A stretch of DNA of 64,000 nt, taken from Undibacterium sp. Its GTDB lineage: Bacteria; Pseudomonadota; Gammaproteobacteria; Burkholderiales; Burkholderiaceae_D. The DNA lies in assembly GCA_030645915.1 (NCBI GenBank), contig JAUSNO010000011.1, positions 81,568 to 145,567 of the forward strand, given 5' to 3'. Position numbers and translations under genes: made by a program. The notes under the pieces were generated by a model. It was not told the DNA's origin, made no database searches, and saw only the letters and a list, made by a program, of their open reading frames with translations. Numbering within the stretch: position 1 is the first letter of the stretch; every line of letters begins with the position of its first letter. Positions 45,382 to 57,500 of this stretch are shown here, piece after piece.

Positions 45382-45438
45382 CGCAATACCCATGCGGCTT
45401 GCAGGCCAGGCAGGCTTGAAAGGCGCATGGATACTGCG
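45382..45438. repeat. REP-like palindromic repeat, copy 6
   Basis: CGCAATACCCATGCGGCTT and AAAGGCGCATGGATACTGCG arms surround GCAGGCCAGGCAGGCTTG. It lies between the convergent LysR and hutF genes, a typical REP position. Confidence 0.82.
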
Positions 45439-45481
45439 CGGTGGCACTGCCTTGTTTTGAATTGATGCGACTAAAGCCCAA

Positions 45482-46843
45482 CTAGAGCCGACGCAGCTCG
45501 CGCATGCAGGCCACGTACTCGCGCTGGATGCGCTCCTGCTCGACATGCCTGCCGCCCTGCACCACTTGCCTGCCGCCGACGATGACGTCGCGCACCAGAT
45601 TGTCATTGCCGTTAAAAATCCAGCTATTGAGCACTTCTGCTGCCGGCAGGTCTTGTAGATTTGGATGCTGATCATCTAACACCAGCATGTCGGCGCGGTT
45701 GCCTGCGGCCAGTTGCCCGACCTGACGGCCGCTTGCCAGTGCGCCGCCTTGCAGGCAGGCTTGCCAGAGAAAATCGCCGACGCGGCGTTGCCCCGGCGAC
45801 TGCACAATATTCCGACCTTGCAGGCGCAGGCGCTGACCGTATTCCATCCAGCGTAATTCTTCGATGACACTTTGCGAGGCGTGACTATCGGTACCGATAC
45901 CGAAGCGGCCTTTGGCGGCGATATAGTCGGGCAGATCAAAAAAACCGTCGCCCAGATTGCCTTCGGTGCTGGTGCAGATGCCTGCCACCGCGCCACTGGC
46001 GGCGACGCCGGCAAGCTCGGCTTTTGTCAAATGGGTAGCATGAACCAGACACCAGCGCTGATCGACTTGCTGGGTTTCCAGCAATAGTTCTACCGGACGC
46101 TTGCCAGTAGCGGCGATGCAGGCGTTGACTTCTCTTTGTTGCTCGGCGATGTGGATGTGGATAGGGCGCTGCGCTGGCATGGCGGCGACCAGTTCGCGTA
46201 TCTGACCAACATTGGCAGCGCGCAAAGAATGCGGCGCCACGCCGATTTCCACCTGACCGCTGCGGCTGGCTTCTAGCTGCTGAACCAGTTGCAAAATCTG
46301 GTCTACATTGGTGCTGAAACGGCGCTGATCCGCGCGCAAAGGGGTGTCGTTAAAGTCGGCAAAACTGTACAGCACGGGCAGCATGCTGATGCCCATGCCG
46401 GTGCTGTTGGCGGCGGCAATCACCTGCCTGGCAGTCTCTGCCATGTCTGGGTAAAAAGCGCCATCCGGTGCGCGGTGCAGGTAGTGGAATTCACAGACCG
46501 CCGTGTAACCGTGGCGCAGGCATTCCGAATACAGCTGCGCGGCAATCGCCTGCATTTGCTGCGGCGTAATGTGCAGCGCATAGCGGTACATCAGGTCGCG
46601 CCAGGTCCAGAAACTATCAGGGCCTTCGCCGGCGATTTCGCTCATGCCGGCCATCGCACGCTGGAAGGCGTGCGAGTGCAGGTTGATCATGCCGGGCAAG
46701 ACAAACTGCTGCTGCGCTTCATGCGCTCGCGCAGTGGCGCTTTGCACTTCGGTCAGGTCGCCGTTGGCGTTCCAGCTTAATCGGACATTGTCCGCCCAGC
46801 CATCGGGCAGCAAGGCGTGGCGCGCGAATAGGCTGTGGCTCAT
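45482..46843 (-). CDS. hutF: Formimidoylglutamate deiminase
   Basis: The 453-residue amidohydrolase converts N-formimidoyl-L-glutamate to N-formyl-L-glutamate and ammonia in the five-step histidine degradation route. The metal site is NLHSHAFQRAMAG (two His near 56 and 58), with HIHIAEQ near 200 and GTDSHAS near 320. Its ATG overlaps the stop of hutG (ATGA), so the two are translationally coupled. No hutH, hutU or hutI genes are in view. Confidence 0.94.
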   Translation of the reverse strand: MSHSLFARHALLPDGWADNVRLSWNANGDLTEVQSATARAHEAQQQFVLPGMINLHSHAFQRAMAGMSEIAGEGPDSFWTWRDLMYRYALHITPQQMQAIAAQLYSECLRHGYTAVCEFHYLHRAPDGAFYPDMAETARQVIAAANSTGMGISMLPVLYSFADFNDTPLRADQRRFSTNVDQILQLVQQLEASRSGQVEIGVAPHSLRAANVGQIRELVAAMPAQRPIHIHIAEQQREVNACIAATGKRPVELLLETQQVDQRWCLVHATHLTKAELAGVAASGAVAGICTSTEGNLGDGFFDLPDYIAAKGRFGIGTDSHASQSVIEELRWMEYGQRLRLQGRNIVQSPGQRRVGDFLWQACLQGGALASGRQVGQLAAGNRADMLVLDDQHPNLQDLPAAEVLNSWIFNGNDNLVRDVIVGGRQVVQGGRHVEQERIQREYVACMRELRRL

Positions 46844-47661
46844 TTTTTCGCTCCCGATGCTGGTGCCGCCCAAGTCAGGCAAGTGGCCAGCAAGTCGCGC
46901 AACAGGGGTTGTACCTGTGCTGCCAGATCGGGCCGGTAGGCGTACGGTGCGGCTTCATTCATGTACAGGCATTGGCTCATTTCCAGTTGCACTGCATGGA
47001 TGTTGCGCTCCGGCTGGCCGTAATGGCGCGTAATATAGCCACCTTTAAAACGGCCATTGAATACATGGCTGTAAGCCGGTTCGCTGCGGTGATTCTGCAT
47101 GACTTTCGCCAGGGCTTGTTGCAGGCCATCAGCGCAAGATTGCTGATCAGCAGTACCGAAATTAAGGTCAGGCAATTTGCCCTGGAAGAAGCGCGGCACC
47201 TGCGAAGCGATCGAGTGCGCATCCCATAAAATCGCGATGCCGTGTTTGGCGCGCAACCTTTCCAGCTCGGCCTGCAATTGCTGATGATAGGGTTGCCAGT
47301 ATTGCTGTACGCGTCTCTGCACTTCTGCCGCATCGGGGTTTTTGCCCTCTGGATACAGCGGCTGTTTGGCAAAGGTATCAAGCGGGCACAAGCCGGTCGT
47401 GTCTTGCCCCGGATAGAGATTGGTGTCATCCGATGAGCGGTTCAGATCAATCACGTAACGTGAATTTTGCGCATGTATCACCGATGCACCCAGCTCTTGC
47501 GCCATGTTGTAAAGCAGCGGCAAATGCCAGTCGGTGTCACTCAAATCATCTGCGACCGGCGTCAGTTGCACACGCACACCTTCGGGAATACAGGTACCCA
47601 CATGCGGCATGGAAATCAGTAAGGGAGACTCACCTTGTTGGAAATAAAATGGCTGATGCAT
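46840..47661 (-). CDS. hutG: N-formylglutamate deformylase
   Basis: The 273-residue zinc hydrolase releases formate from N-formylglutamate to give glutamate, the step after HutF. SPLLISMPHVGTCIP near the start and LWDAHSIASQVPRFF near 145 carry the family's His/Asp ligands. It is the first gene of the hutG-hutF unit. Confidence 0.94.
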   Translation of the reverse strand: MHQPFYFQQGESPLLISMPHVGTCIPEGVRVQLTPVADDLSDTDWHLPLLYNMAQELGASVIHAQNSRYVIDLNRSSDDTNLYPGQDTTGLCPLDTFAKQPLYPEGKNPDAAEVQRRVQQYWQPYHQQLQAELERLRAKHGIAILWDAHSIASQVPRFFQGKLPDLNFGTADQQSCADGLQQALAKVMQNHRSEPAYSHVFNGRFKGGYITRHYGQPERNIHAVQLEMSQCLYMNEAAPYAYRPDLAAQVQPLLRDLLATCLTWAAPASGAKK

Positions 47662-47710
47662 GAGGGATACTCTTTTTCAGATTTGATGTATTGCTAGCTC
47701 GATGAGCCAA

Positions 47711-48391
47711 TCAACTGCGACTGTAAGCTTGTGACGAACAGTTACGCGCTTCTTGTGTCGGAAAATCTGCCTTGATCAGATCAAAACGTCGTTTCTCTTC
47801 TGCGTTCAGGGCACGCAACTGGTAAGAAAATTTCGTCGCACTGACAGTGCGCGGACCGATACGGGCTGATCGTACGCCTTTGTTGGCCAGATTCGCCAGA
47901 TGGGATTTGGCCGCTTCTTCGGTTTTGAATACGCCTAAAGAAATACCCCAGCGCATATCCGACTGGTCTTGCACGATAAAGAAATCGGTGATGCCTATGC
48001 GGCGTAATTCAGTCGCTTTTTTATCCGCACCTTCTTTACTGCCTAGGGACGGGATATACACCATATTGGTGGCGACATCGGCGACACTGGTTTTGGTTTG
48101 TCTGTCACCCAGAGACAGTTGCTTGAGTTTTTCTTCAAAATTGCTGGCATCAGATTGCGCAAAATTGCCGACTTCAAGGCAGGCAATAATCTCATCGTTT
48201 TTTTCTGCCGGAGGTTCATTGAGGACTATGGCCGCCTTGGCGGAAAGCAGTTGCAAACGGTCCGCGCCCTGCTCCATTTTCATGCGTTGCGGTTCATGCG
48301 TATTAAACGACCAGTTGCCCAGATAGCCGAAATTGAATGCTAGCAACAAGGCATTGATGAGCAACAAGGTCCAGAAAAAAAATCTCAGCAT
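47711..48391 (-). CDS. Membrane-anchored SPOR domain protein
   Basis: The 226-residue protein has a single N-terminal membrane helix (about 3-24) and a C-terminal SPOR domain (about 115-190, MVYIPSLGSKEGADKKATELRRIG, then WGISLGVFKTEEAAKSHL). SPOR domains bind denuded glycan strands at the division septum. In Betaproteobacteria such genes often follow birA-coaX, as here; it lies 46 bp after coaX on the same strand and may be co-transcribed. Confidence 0.9.
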   Translation of the reverse strand: MLRFFFWTLLLINALLLAFNFGYLGNWSFNTHEPQRMKMEQGADRLQLLSAKAAIVLNEPPAEKNDEIIACLEVGNFAQSDASNFEEKLKQLSLGDRQTKTSVADVATNMVYIPSLGSKEGADKKATELRRIGITDFFIVQDQSDMRWGISLGVFKTEEAAKSHLANLANKGVRSARIGPRTVSATKFSYQLRALNAEEKRRFDLIKADFPTQEARNCSSQAYSRS

Positions 48392-48437
48392 GGTGTCAGA
48401 AAGTGAAGAAGTTAATTGAATTCGGTAATTGTCAAAA

Positions 48438-49208
48438 TCAGAGTGTTGCGGTGGATTTTGCCACGATAAATAGTCCCGTCAAGACCAGATTATCAACGTG
48501 CTCGCAGGCTATTCCCAGATGGGCGGTCAGGTAAGGCGCAGCACCGCCGGAAATGATACAGCTTACAGGGTGGTGCTGCATCTTGACCAGTGTCTCGTGC
48601 GCACGGAGTATGGCGCCGACCTGGGCATTGATGCAGCCGCTGGCGATGGCCTGATCGGTATTGTCGGCGAACAATTGCTGCACGCCGAGGCTTTCAGCTA
48701 CCTGCGGCAATTGCGCGGTATTTTTGGCCAGAGATTGCGCCATCAGTTGCAGGCCGGGCAGTATCATGCCGCCGATAAAAGTACCATCGTGACTGACGGC
48801 GTCTATTGTAGTCGCCGTGCCACAAGTGACGACCAACAGCGCCCGCAATGGAAACAAGGCATGGGCGCCGATGGCGGAGGCAAAGCGGTCGCAACCTAAT
48901 TGCGTGGGCTGTCGGTAAGCATTTTTGACACCGGCACGCTCGCCGGTAGCGGTAAAACGCTCAAGCTTTATTCCGGTAACACAGCCGGCCAGCAGCGCTT
49001 CCAATGCGTGCCCGATTTGCTCGCCTGCCACATTGGAAACCACGATACGAGAGATCGGCAATACCGCCCATGCCGGTTTCAGTGCAGGCAGATCTGCGTG
49101 ACTAACCGAACCCTGCTGCAGCCAGATGGGGCCGCCAGCCGGCGCTTGCGCCCTGCCTACTGTCGCCCATTTGATCCGGGTGTTGCCTGCATCGATCAAT
49201 AAAATCAT
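48438..49208 (-). CDS. coaX: Type III pantothenate kinase
   Basis: The 256-residue ASKHA-fold kinase performs the first step of coenzyme A synthesis and is insensitive to CoA feedback. DAGNTRIKWA near the start is the phosphate loop, VTCGTATTIDAV near 125 the second, and GGMILPGLQLM near 148 the pantothenate region. It is 27 bp downstream of birA. Confidence 0.95.
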   Translation of the reverse strand: MILLIDAGNTRIKWATVGRAQAPAGGPIWLQQGSVSHADLPALKPAWAVLPISRIVVSNVAGEQIGHALEALLAGCVTGIKLERFTATGERAGVKNAYRQPTQLGCDRFASAIGAHALFPLRALLVVTCGTATTIDAVSHDGTFIGGMILPGLQLMAQSLAKNTAQLPQVAESLGVQQLFADNTDQAIASGCINAQVGAILRAHETLVKMQHHPVSCIISGGAAPYLTAHLGIACEHVDNLVLTGLFIVAKSTATL

Positions 49209-49235
49209 GCTGATTCCTGGTGTGTTCCTGATATT

Positions 49236-50057
49236 TTAGTTTGCCGGCGCTGGGCGCAGCGAAACGTCTCCGGCCACCACGGTAGCTTGTCCCTGCGCCG
49301 TTTGCAAGACGAGACAACCGCTATGGTCAACGCCCAATGCAAGCCCCTCATGCAAGACCTGACCGCGATCGAGCACCATTACCGCTTGGCCGGCATGCGC
49401 ATGCAAGTTGTTCCAGCGCTCGGCAAATCCGGCAAAGCCCTGCTGGCGGAACTGCTCCATCGCCTTCGCCAGGGCATTGAGTAAATGCGCGATCAGCAAA
49501 TTTCTATCCATCTGCGCCAGCCAGGGTGCATCTGCCACCGCCTGACCTATGTCGCGTTCCAGTGCATCGGGAATGACCAGATTCAAGCCTATGCCTATGA
49601 CGGCCCAACTGCCGCCATCGATGGCGCTGGAGGTTTCTATCAATATGCCCGCCAGCTTCTTCTTTTCCTTGAGGATATCGTTCGGCCACTTCAACTGCAC
49701 CGGAACACCAAGCGCCAGCAAGGTCTCTGCCACGGCCACGCCTACGGTCAGCGGCAAGCCCAGCAAAGCCTGAGTCGATTGAGGAAAATGCCAGGCCAGG
49801 GAAAACGTGAGCACGCCACCGGGAACCGAGTGCCACACCCGGCCAGCACGCCCGCGGCCTGCGGTCTGGTGCTCGGCTATGCGCAAGAGCGGCGCATGCA
49901 GGCTACTCAGACGCGCCATCAGATCGGCATTGGTAGAACCGGTCTCTGCCACGACTTCAACATCTACCTGTTCGCCATAGCGATCACGTAGCAGCAGGAT
50001 TTTTTGTGTATTTAAATTCAAATTGGAACCAGATGGAAAGCGCAAACAAAAAGACAT
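49236..50057 (-). CDS. birA: Biotin--[acetyl-CoA-carboxylase] ligase (monofunctional)
   Basis: The 273-residue enzyme attaches biotin to the carboxylase carrier protein. The biotinyl-AMP loop is GRGRAGRVWHS near 68-78 and KWPNDIL near 122 is the second hallmark. It lacks the N-terminal helix-turn-helix of E. coli BirA, so it has no repressor role. A C-terminal SH3-like domain is present. It heads a birA-coaX-SPOR unit. Confidence 0.95.
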   Translation of the reverse strand: MSFCLRFPSGSNLNLNTQKILLLRDRYGEQVDVEVVAETGSTNADLMARLSSLHAPLLRIAEHQTAGRGRAGRVWHSVPGGVLTFSLAWHFPQSTQALLGLPLTVGVAVAETLLALGVPVQLKWPNDILKEKKKLAGILIETSSAIDGGSWAVIGIGLNLVIPDALERDIGQAVADAPWLAQMDRNLLIAHLLNALAKAMEQFRQQGFAGFAERWNNLHAHAGQAVMVLDRGQVLHEGLALGVDHSGCLVLQTAQGQATVVAGDVSLRPAPAN

Positions 50058-50060
50058 AAG

Positions 50061-50098
50061 AAAACGGCACCGGAGTCGAGCTGCGGTGCCGTTTTTTA
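50061..50098 (-). terminator. Terminator of the rpoBC transcript
   Basis: A 10-bp stem (AACGGCACCG with CGGTGCCGTT) lies 25 bp beyond the rpoC stop and is followed on the minus strand by TTTTCTT. It separates rpoC from birA, which starts 4 bp further on. Confidence 0.88.
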
Positions 50099-50117
50099 CT
50101 CAACTACGTTTTTGCTA

Positions 50118-53100
50118 TCAAGCGTCGCCTTCAGCAACATCGCTAGATGCTACTTCCGGCATAGGTGCAAAGATGGCTTTTTCAGCGATCAGCAAGGCAG
50201 CGCGCTCATCCGCTTCCCAAGTTTCTTTCAACTTGCGAGCACGGTGGAAAGCCAGACCTGTACCAGCCGGGATCAAACGACCAACGATGACGTTTTCTTT
50301 CAAGCCGCGCAGAGTATCTTTCTTGCCCATGATCGCCGCTTCAGTCAAGACACGCGTGGTTTCCTGGAAGGAAGCAGCGGAGATGAATGAGTCTGTCGAC
50401 AAGGACGCCTTGGTGATACCCAACAAGATATTTTCATACGTTGCAGGGATGCCGCCAGCAGCGACAACACGGTCGTTCTCGCCCAACAAATCAGAGCGCT
50501 CAACTTGTTCACCCATGATGTAGTTGGCGTCACCTGGATTGACCACAACAACGCGACGCAACATTTGACGTACGATCACTTCGATATGCTTGTCATTGAT
50601 CTTAACGCCTTGCAAACGGTACACGTCTTGTACTTCATCAACGATGTAACGTGCCAGCGCTTCGATACCCAACAGGCGCAAGATGTCTTGTGGATCGGCA
50701 GGGCCGTCAACAATCATCTCACCCTTGTTCACGACTTGACCGTCATGTACCAGGACTTGCTTGTCTTTGGTGATCAGGAACTCATGCTTCTCGCCGTCCA
50801 TGTCGGTGATTTCCAGACGTTGCTTACCTTTGGTTTCTTTACCAAACGCAACCGTACCAGTTACCTCAGCCAACATACCTGCATCTTTTGGTGAACGCGC
50901 TTCGAACAATTCAGCTACGCGTGGCAGACCACCGGTAATATCACGAGTCTTCTGTGATTCAGTCGGGATACGTGCCAAGACTTCACCGACGTGTACTTGC
51001 TGACCGTCTTTAACGGTAATCAGCGCGCCCACCTGGAAGCCGATCGTTACTGCGTGCTCTGTGCCGGAAATCTTGACTTCTTCGCTGACTTCGTTCAACA
51101 GTTTGACTTGTGGACGCAGAGTTTTTGTGACTGAACCACGACGCTTGGCATCGATCGCTACCAGAGTCGACAAACCGGTGACGTCATCGACCTGCTTGGC
51201 AACGGTAACGCCCTCTTCGACGTTTTCAAACTTAACCTTACCGGCGTATTCAGTGATGATAGGACGTGTCAACGGATCCCATGTCGCCAGGTCGGTACCA
51301 GCCTTGATGACCATGCCGTCTTTTACGATCAGCGTCGCACCGTAAGGTACTTTATGACGCTCACGCTCACGACCATGATCATCAGTAATCAGGACTTCAC
51401 CGGAACGGGAAATCACGATCTGCGCGCCCTTGTTATTCGTCACGTAACGCATGGTTGCCGTGAAGCGAATAGTACCGTTGGACTTGGCTTCGACTGAAGA
51501 CGCAACTGCTGCACGGGATGCGGCACCACCGATGTGGAAGGTACGCATCGTCAACTGTGTACCTGGCTCACCGATCGACTGGGCAGCGATAACGCCGACT
51601 GCTTCACCCGCATTGACCATGGAACCACGGCCAAGATCACGGCCGTAACACATGGCGCAGAGACCGTAACGTGTGTCGCATGTCAACGGAGTGCGAACTT
51701 TAACTTCATCAACACCCAGGCGTTCGATTTCTTCAACCGCTGTTTCATCCAGCAAAGTACCGGCATCGTACAGATTGCCTTGTGTCTCTGGATTGACGAT
51801 GTCATTGGCTGCGACGCGACCTAGGATCAAATCACGCAACGGTACTTGCACTTCACCGCCTTCAACAATCGCTTTCATTACAGCACCGTTAGCAGTACCG
51901 CAATCGTCTTCGATGACGACCAGATCTTGCGTAACGTCAACCAGACGGCGTGTCAGGTAACCTGAGTTCGCTGTCTTCAATGCCGTATCGGCCAGACCTT
52001 TACGCGCACCGTGAGTAGAAATAAAGTACTGAAGAACGTTCAGACCTTCGCGGAAGTTCGCTGTAATCGGCGTTTCGATAATCGAACCATCCGGTTTAGC
52101 CATCAGTCCACGCATACCAGCCAGCTGACGAATCTGTGCTGCAGAACCGCGCGCACCGGAATCGGCCATCATGTAAATCGCATTGAAGGATTCTTGCGTG
52201 CCTTTAGTACCATCGCGACGGATAACGTCTTCAACTTTGAGCTGATCCATCATGGCCTTACCGACGTCATCACCGGTCTTGCCCCAGATATCCACAACCT
52301 TGTTGTAACGTTCGCCGGCAGTCACCAGACCGGAAGCATATTGCTGCTCGATCTGTTTGACTTCATGCTCAGCGGCTGCCAGCAAAGTGACTTTTTGTGG
52401 CGGAACCAACATATCATCGATACAGATCGAGATACCGGCACGTGTCGCCAAACGGAAACCCATTTGCATCAGTTGATCGGCAAACACCACCGTAGCGCGC
52501 AAGCCGCACTTACGGAAAGAGGTATCGATCAGCTTGGAGATTTCTTTCTTTTTCAGCGAGCGGTTCAGTACCGAGAAAGGCAAGCCTTTAGGCAGAATTT
52601 CAGACAAAATCGCACGACCGACTGTGGTTTCGTAACGAGTGACTGTCTTGACGAATTCGCCAGTTTCCAGATTTTTAGGGTACTCGGTGATACGCACGGT
52701 GATGCGTGTCATCAATTCGACTTCCTTGTTGTCCCAAGCGCGGATCGCTTCAGAAACATCGGGGAACATCATGCCCTCGCCCTTGCCGTTGATTTTTTCA
52801 CGGGAAGCGTAGTACAGACCCAACACGATATCTTGCGAAGGAACGATAGACGGTTCGCCGTTGGACGGGAACAGAATGTTATTCGATGCCAGCATCAGTG
52901 TGCGTGCTTCCATCTGTGCTTCCACAGACAAAGGAACGTGAACCGCCATTTGATCGCCGTCGAAATCGGCATTGAATGCGGCGCAGACCAGCGGGTGTAA
53001 CTGAATCGCTTTACCTTCAATCAGGACCGGTTCAAACGCCTGGATACCCAAACGATGCAGCGTAGGCGCACGGTTCAGCATAATCGGATGTTCGCGGATG

Positions 53101-54344
53101 ACTTCTTCCAGGATATCCCAGACGACAGGCTCTTGAATCTCAACCAGCTTCTTCGCAGCCTTGATCGTTGTTGCCAGACCCATCAATTCCAATTTATTGA
53201 AAATGAATGGTTTGAACAATTCCAATGCCATCAATTTTGGCAAACCGCACTGATGCAGTTTCAGCTGTGGACCAACCACGATTACTGAACGACCAGAGTA
53301 ATCGACGCGCTTACCCAACAAGTTTTGACGGAAACGACCGCCTTTACCTTTGATCATCTCAGCCAGAGATTTCAGCGGACGCTTGTTCGCGCCTGTCATT
53401 GCCTTACCGCGACGACCATTGTCTAACAATGAATCGACCGCTTCCTGCAACATACGCTTTTCATTGCGCGTAATGATTTCTGGTGCGCGCAATTCCATCA
53501 GGCGCTTCAGACGATTATTACGGTTGATGACGCGGCGATACAAATCATTCAGATCGGAAGTCGCAAAACGACCACCATCCAAAGGTACCAATGGACGCAA
53601 TTCTGGCGGCAACACTGGCAAGACTTCCATGATCATCCAGTCTGGCTTGATGCCAGAGCGTTGGAATGCTTCTAACACTTTCAGGCGCTTGGAATATTTC
53701 TTGATCTTGGCTTCAGATTTCGATTCTTTGAGTTCTACGCGCAAAGTCTCAGCATCACGGTCGATATCAATCGAGCGCAACAGTTCGCGGATACCTTCGG
53801 CACCCATGAAAGCGGTGAATTCGTCACCGTGCTCTTCGTATTTGGCAGCGTAGTCATCTTCCGACATGATCTGGCATTTTTTCAGCGGTGTCATACCAGG
53901 ATCGGTAACGACGTAGGCTTCAAAATACAAGACGCGTTCGATATCGCGCAGTGTCATGTCCAAGACCATACCCAAGCGGGATGGCAGGGATTTCAGGAAC
54001 CAGATATGCGCAGTCGGGGAAGCCAACTCGATATGACCCATGCGTTCACGACGCACTTTAGCCAGAGTTACTTCAACGCCACATTTTTCGCAGATAACAC
54101 CACGGTGTTTCAGGCGTTTGTATTTACCGCACAGGCATTCGTAATCTTTGATTGGGCCAAAAATCTTGGCGCAAAACAAACCGTCGCGCTCAGGTTTGAA
54201 CGTACGATAGTTGATGGTTTCCGGCTTTTTAACTTCGCCGTAGGACCATGAACGGATTTTTTCTGGGGATGCGAGACCAATTTTGATCGCGTCGAATTGT
54301 TCATTGGGCTGAACTTGCTTGAATAGATCGAGCAGGGCTTTCAT
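50118..54344 (-). CDS. rpoC: RNA polymerase beta' subunit
   Basis: The 1408-residue catalytic subunit carries the zinc-binding [19 protein letters not shown] near residue 70, the Mg-binding [12 protein letters not shown] near 460 and the trigger-loop/bridge-helix regions. Length fits Burkholderiales RpoC. ATG 54344 follows AGGAG at good spacing and gives the family start [10 protein letters not shown]; the in-frame ATG at 54365 is rejected. Confidence 0.98.
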   Translation of the reverse strand: MKALLDLFKQVQPNEQFDAIKIGLASPEKIRSWSYGEVKKPETINYRTFKPERDGLFCAKIFGPIKDYECLCGKYKRLKHRGVICEKCGVEVTLAKVRRERMGHIELASPTAHIWFLKSLPSRLGMVLDMTLRDIERVLYFEAYVVTDPGMTPLKKCQIMSEDDYAAKYEEHGDEFTAFMGAEGIRELLRSIDIDRDAETLRVELKESKSEAKIKKYSKRLKVLEAFQRSGIKPDWMIMEVLPVLPPELRPLVPLDGGRFATSDLNDLYRRVINRNNRLKRLMELRAPEIITRNEKRMLQEAVDSLLDNGRRGKAMTGANKRPLKSLAEMIKGKGGRFRQNLLGKRVDYSGRSVIVVGPQLKLHQCGLPKLMALELFKPFIFNKLELMGLATTIKAAKKLVEIQEPVVWDILEEVIREHPIMLNRAPTLHRLGIQAFEPVLIEGKAIQLHPLVCAAFNADFDGDQMAVHVPLSVEAQMEARTLMLASNNILFPSNGEPSIVPSQDIVLGLYYASREKINGKGEGMMFPDVSEAIRAWDNKEVELMTRITVRITEYPKNLETGEFVKTVTRYETTVGRAILSEILPKGLPFSVLNRSLKKKEISKLIDTSFRKCGLRATVVFADQLMQMGFRLATRAGISICIDDMLVPPQKVTLLAAAEHEVKQIEQQYASGLVTAGERYNKVVDIWGKTGDDVGKAMMDQLKVEDVIRRDGTKGTQESFNAIYMMADSGARGSAAQIRQLAGMRGLMAKPDGSIIETPITANFREGLNVLQYFISTHGARKGLADTALKTANSGYLTRRLVDVTQDLVVIEDDCGTANGAVMKAIVEGGEVQVPLRDLILGRVAANDIVNPETQGNLYDAGTLLDETAVEEIERLGVDEVKVRTPLTCDTRYGLCAMCYGRDLGRGSMVNAGEAVGVIAAQSIGEPGTQLTMRTFHIGGAASRAAVASSVEAKSNGTIRFTATMRYVTNNKGAQIVISRSGEVLITDDHGRERERHKVPYGATLIVKDGMVIKAGTDLATWDPLTRPIITEYAGKVKFENVEEGVTVAKQVDDVTGLSTLVAIDAKRRGSVTKTLRPQVKLLNEVSEEVKISGTEHAVTIGFQVGALITVKDGQQVHVGEVLARIPTESQKTRDITGGLPRVAELFEARSPKDAGMLAEVTGTVAFGKETKGKQRLEITDMDGEKHEFLITKDKQVLVHDGQVVNKGEMIVDGPADPQDILRLLGIEALARYIVDEVQDVYRLQGVKINDKHIEVIVRQMLRRVVVVNPGDANYIMGEQVERSDLLGENDRVVAAGGIPATYENILLGITKASLSTDSFISAASFQETTRVLTEAAIMGKKDTLRGLKENVIVGRLIPAGTGLAFHRARKLKETWEADERAALLIAEKAIFAPMPEVASSDVAEGDA

Positions 54345-54365
54345 GAAATCACTCCTGTGAGGCAA

Positions 54366-54585
54366 AACACTTTTTAGCTAAATGGCGTGAATAAAATAAT
54401 TTTTTGTCTGACCCTGTTCGCATCAACGGGAGAGCCTGGGTGATTTTTATCACGCAAGTTCCGCTGATACCGGGTACAAAAAACGACTTTACCGGCTACC
54501 ACCTGAATGACCAACGCCCGAAATGAATTCGGGCGGTGGTTTTTACTACTAAACGACTTTATTACTTATCGCGTTACTTAATTGC
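54366..54585. other. rpoB-rpoC intergenic region with a hairpin
   Basis: The spacer of about 240 bp contains a GC-rich stem (CGCCCGAA, loop ATGAA, TTCGGGCG, about 54516-54535). On the transcribed minus strand it has no T-run, so it is not an intrinsic terminator; an RNA processing or stability role is possible. No gene is present. Confidence 0.5.
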
Positions 54586-57500
54586 TTAATTGCGTTCCAG
54601 ATCGATATCGATACCAAGTGAACGTATCTCTTTCACCAAGACGTTAAAGGATTCCGGCATACCAGCTTCAATCACGTGATCGCCTTTGACCAGATTTTCG
54701 TACACTTTCGTACGTCCATTTACGTCATCGGACTTCACAGTCAACATCTCTTGCAAGACATAAGACGCGCCGTATGCTTCCAGTGCCCACACCTCCATCT
54801 CACCGAAACGCTGACCACCAAATTGCGCTTTACCGCCCAATGGTTGCTGTGTAACGAGAGAGTATGGACCTGTTGAGCGAGCATGCATCTTATCGTCGAC
54901 CAAATGGTGCAACTTCAACATGTGCATGTAACCAACCGTGACATTACGCTCGAAGGATTCACCAGTGCGACCATCATACAAAGTCACCTGATTTTTCGAT
55001 GGTGTCATACCCAATTGCTTAGCAATGGCGTCCGGATAAGCCAGATCCAACATGCGACGAATTTCGCCTTCATCAGCACCATCGAAAACTGGGGTCGCAA
55101 ATGGCACACCGTTTTTCAGATTGGATGTCAATTCGAGAATATCCGTATCCGACAAACCATCGATATCTTCAGTCTTGCCCGATTCGTTATAGATTTGCTT
55201 CAGGAAAGTGCGCAATTCTTCGATCTTGGCTTTCGCTTTCAGCATTTCGCCGATACGCAAGCCCAGACCTTTTGCCGCCCAACCCAAATGCACTTCCAGA
55301 ATCTGACCAACGTTCATCCGTGAAGGAACGCCCAATGGATTCAAGACGATGTCAGCTGGCGTACCATCTGCCATATAAGGCATATCTTCAACCGGAACAA
55401 TGCGCGAAACCACACCCTTGTTACCGTGACGACCCGCCATCTTGTCACCAGGTTGCAGACGACGCTTAACAGCCAGATACACCTTGACCATTTTTTGTAC
55501 GCCTGGTGGCAATTCATCGCCTTGTGTCAACTTGGTACGTTTTTCTTCAAACGCCAGATCAAACTGGTGACGTTTTTCTGCGATGGAATCCTTGATAGCT
55601 TCCAGGGATTTTGCCGCATCGTCATCCGCAGGACGAATATCGAACCAGTGGTATTTATCCAGATCAGCCAGATATTCTTTAGTGATCTTGCTGCCTTTGG
55701 CCAATTTAGCCGGGCCGCCGTTGGCGACCTTACCAACCAACATACGCTCAAGACGCTCAAATGCATCGCCTTCAACAATACGCAACTGATCGTTCAAATC
55801 GAGGCGATAGCGCTTCAATTCATCATCAGTAATTTGCTGTGCACGTTTGTCGCGCTGTATGCCTTCGCGGGTGAAGACTTGAACGTCGATAACCGTACCA
55901 ACCATGCCGGAAGGCACGCGCAGGGAAGTATCTTTTACGTCAGAAGCTTTTTCACCGAAAATCGCACGCAGCAGTTTTTCTTCTGGTGTCAGTTGAGTTT
56001 CGCCTTTTGGCGTTACCTTACCAACCAGTGTATCGCCAGCAGTCACTTCAGCACCGATATAGACGATACCGGCTTCATCCAGACGGGCCAATTGATTCTC
56101 AGCCAGGTTCGAGATATCACGGGTGATTTCTTCGGCGCCCAGCTTAGTATCACGTGCAACGACTGACAACTCTTCGATATGAATCGAGGTGTAGCGATCA
56201 TCAGCAACAACTTTTTCAGAGATCAGAATCGAATCTTCAAAGTTATAACCGTTCCACGGCATAAACGCGACCAGCATGTTTTGACCCAAGGCCAATTCAC
56301 CCAAATCTGTCGATGCACCATCCGCCAATACGTCACCTTTGGTGACGATATCACCAACTTTAACGATAGGACGTTGGTTAATATTGGTGTTCTGGTTAGA
56401 ACGTGTGTACTTGATCAGATTGTAGATATCTACACCGACTTCGCCGGCAGTCGCTTCGGCATCGTTGACGCGAATCACGATACGGCCAGCATCGATGTAA
56501 TCAACTTTACCGCCGCGCAAAGCCTGAACTGTTGTGCCGGAATCGACCGCAACTGTGCGCTCGATACCTGTACCGACCAAGGCTTTTTCCGGACGCAAAC
56601 ATGGCACAGCTTGACGCTGCATGTTGGCACCCATCAAGGCACGGTTCGCATCATCGTGTTCCAGGAACGGAATCAAGGAAGCCGCAACTGAAACAACCTG
56701 GCCAGTCGCAACGTCCATGTACTGAACGCGTTCTGGAGATACAAGAATTGTTTCGCCAGCTTGACGTGAAGAAACGAGTTCATCACACAAGCTGCCATTG
56801 CCATCGATCGTAGCATTCGCCTGAGCGATGATGTAACGACCCTCTTCAATCGCAGACAAATAATCGATTTGGTTAGTAATCTTTTTATCGACAACTTTAC
56901 GGTATGGCGTTTCCAGGAAACCGTATTCGTTCAAACGCGCATATAAAGCCAGCGAGTTGATCAAACCAATGTTTGGTCCCTCAGGAGTCTCAATCGGGCA
57001 AACACGACCATAGTGAGTAGGATGAACGTCACGCACTTCAAAACCAGCACGTTCACGTGTCAAACCACCAGGGCCAAGAGCAGAAATACGACGCTTGTGC
57101 GTAATTTCCGACAATGGATTAGTTTGATCCATAAACTGAGACAATTGTGAAGAACCGAAGAATTCACGAATCGCGGCAGAGATAGGCTTGGAATTGATCA
57201 GATCGTGCGGCATCAGGTTATCGGCTTCAGCCTGACCCAGACGCTCTTTGACAGCGCGTTCTACACGCACCAGACCGGCACGGAACTGATTCTCAGCCAA
57301 TTCACCGACGCAACGCACACGACGATTACCCAAGTGATCAATATCATCGACATCGCCACGACCATTGCGCAGCTCAACCAAGATCTTGATTACTGCCAGT
57401 ACGTCTTCATTCGACAAAGTCATCGCGCCAGTCAACTCATCGCGACCGATACGACGGTTAAACTTCATACGACCGACCGCTGATAAATCATAGCGATCTT

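Noticed and set aside
54516..54535. rpoB-rpoC hairpin considered as a terminator
   Set aside because: The T-run is on the plus-strand side, while transcription here is on the minus strand.
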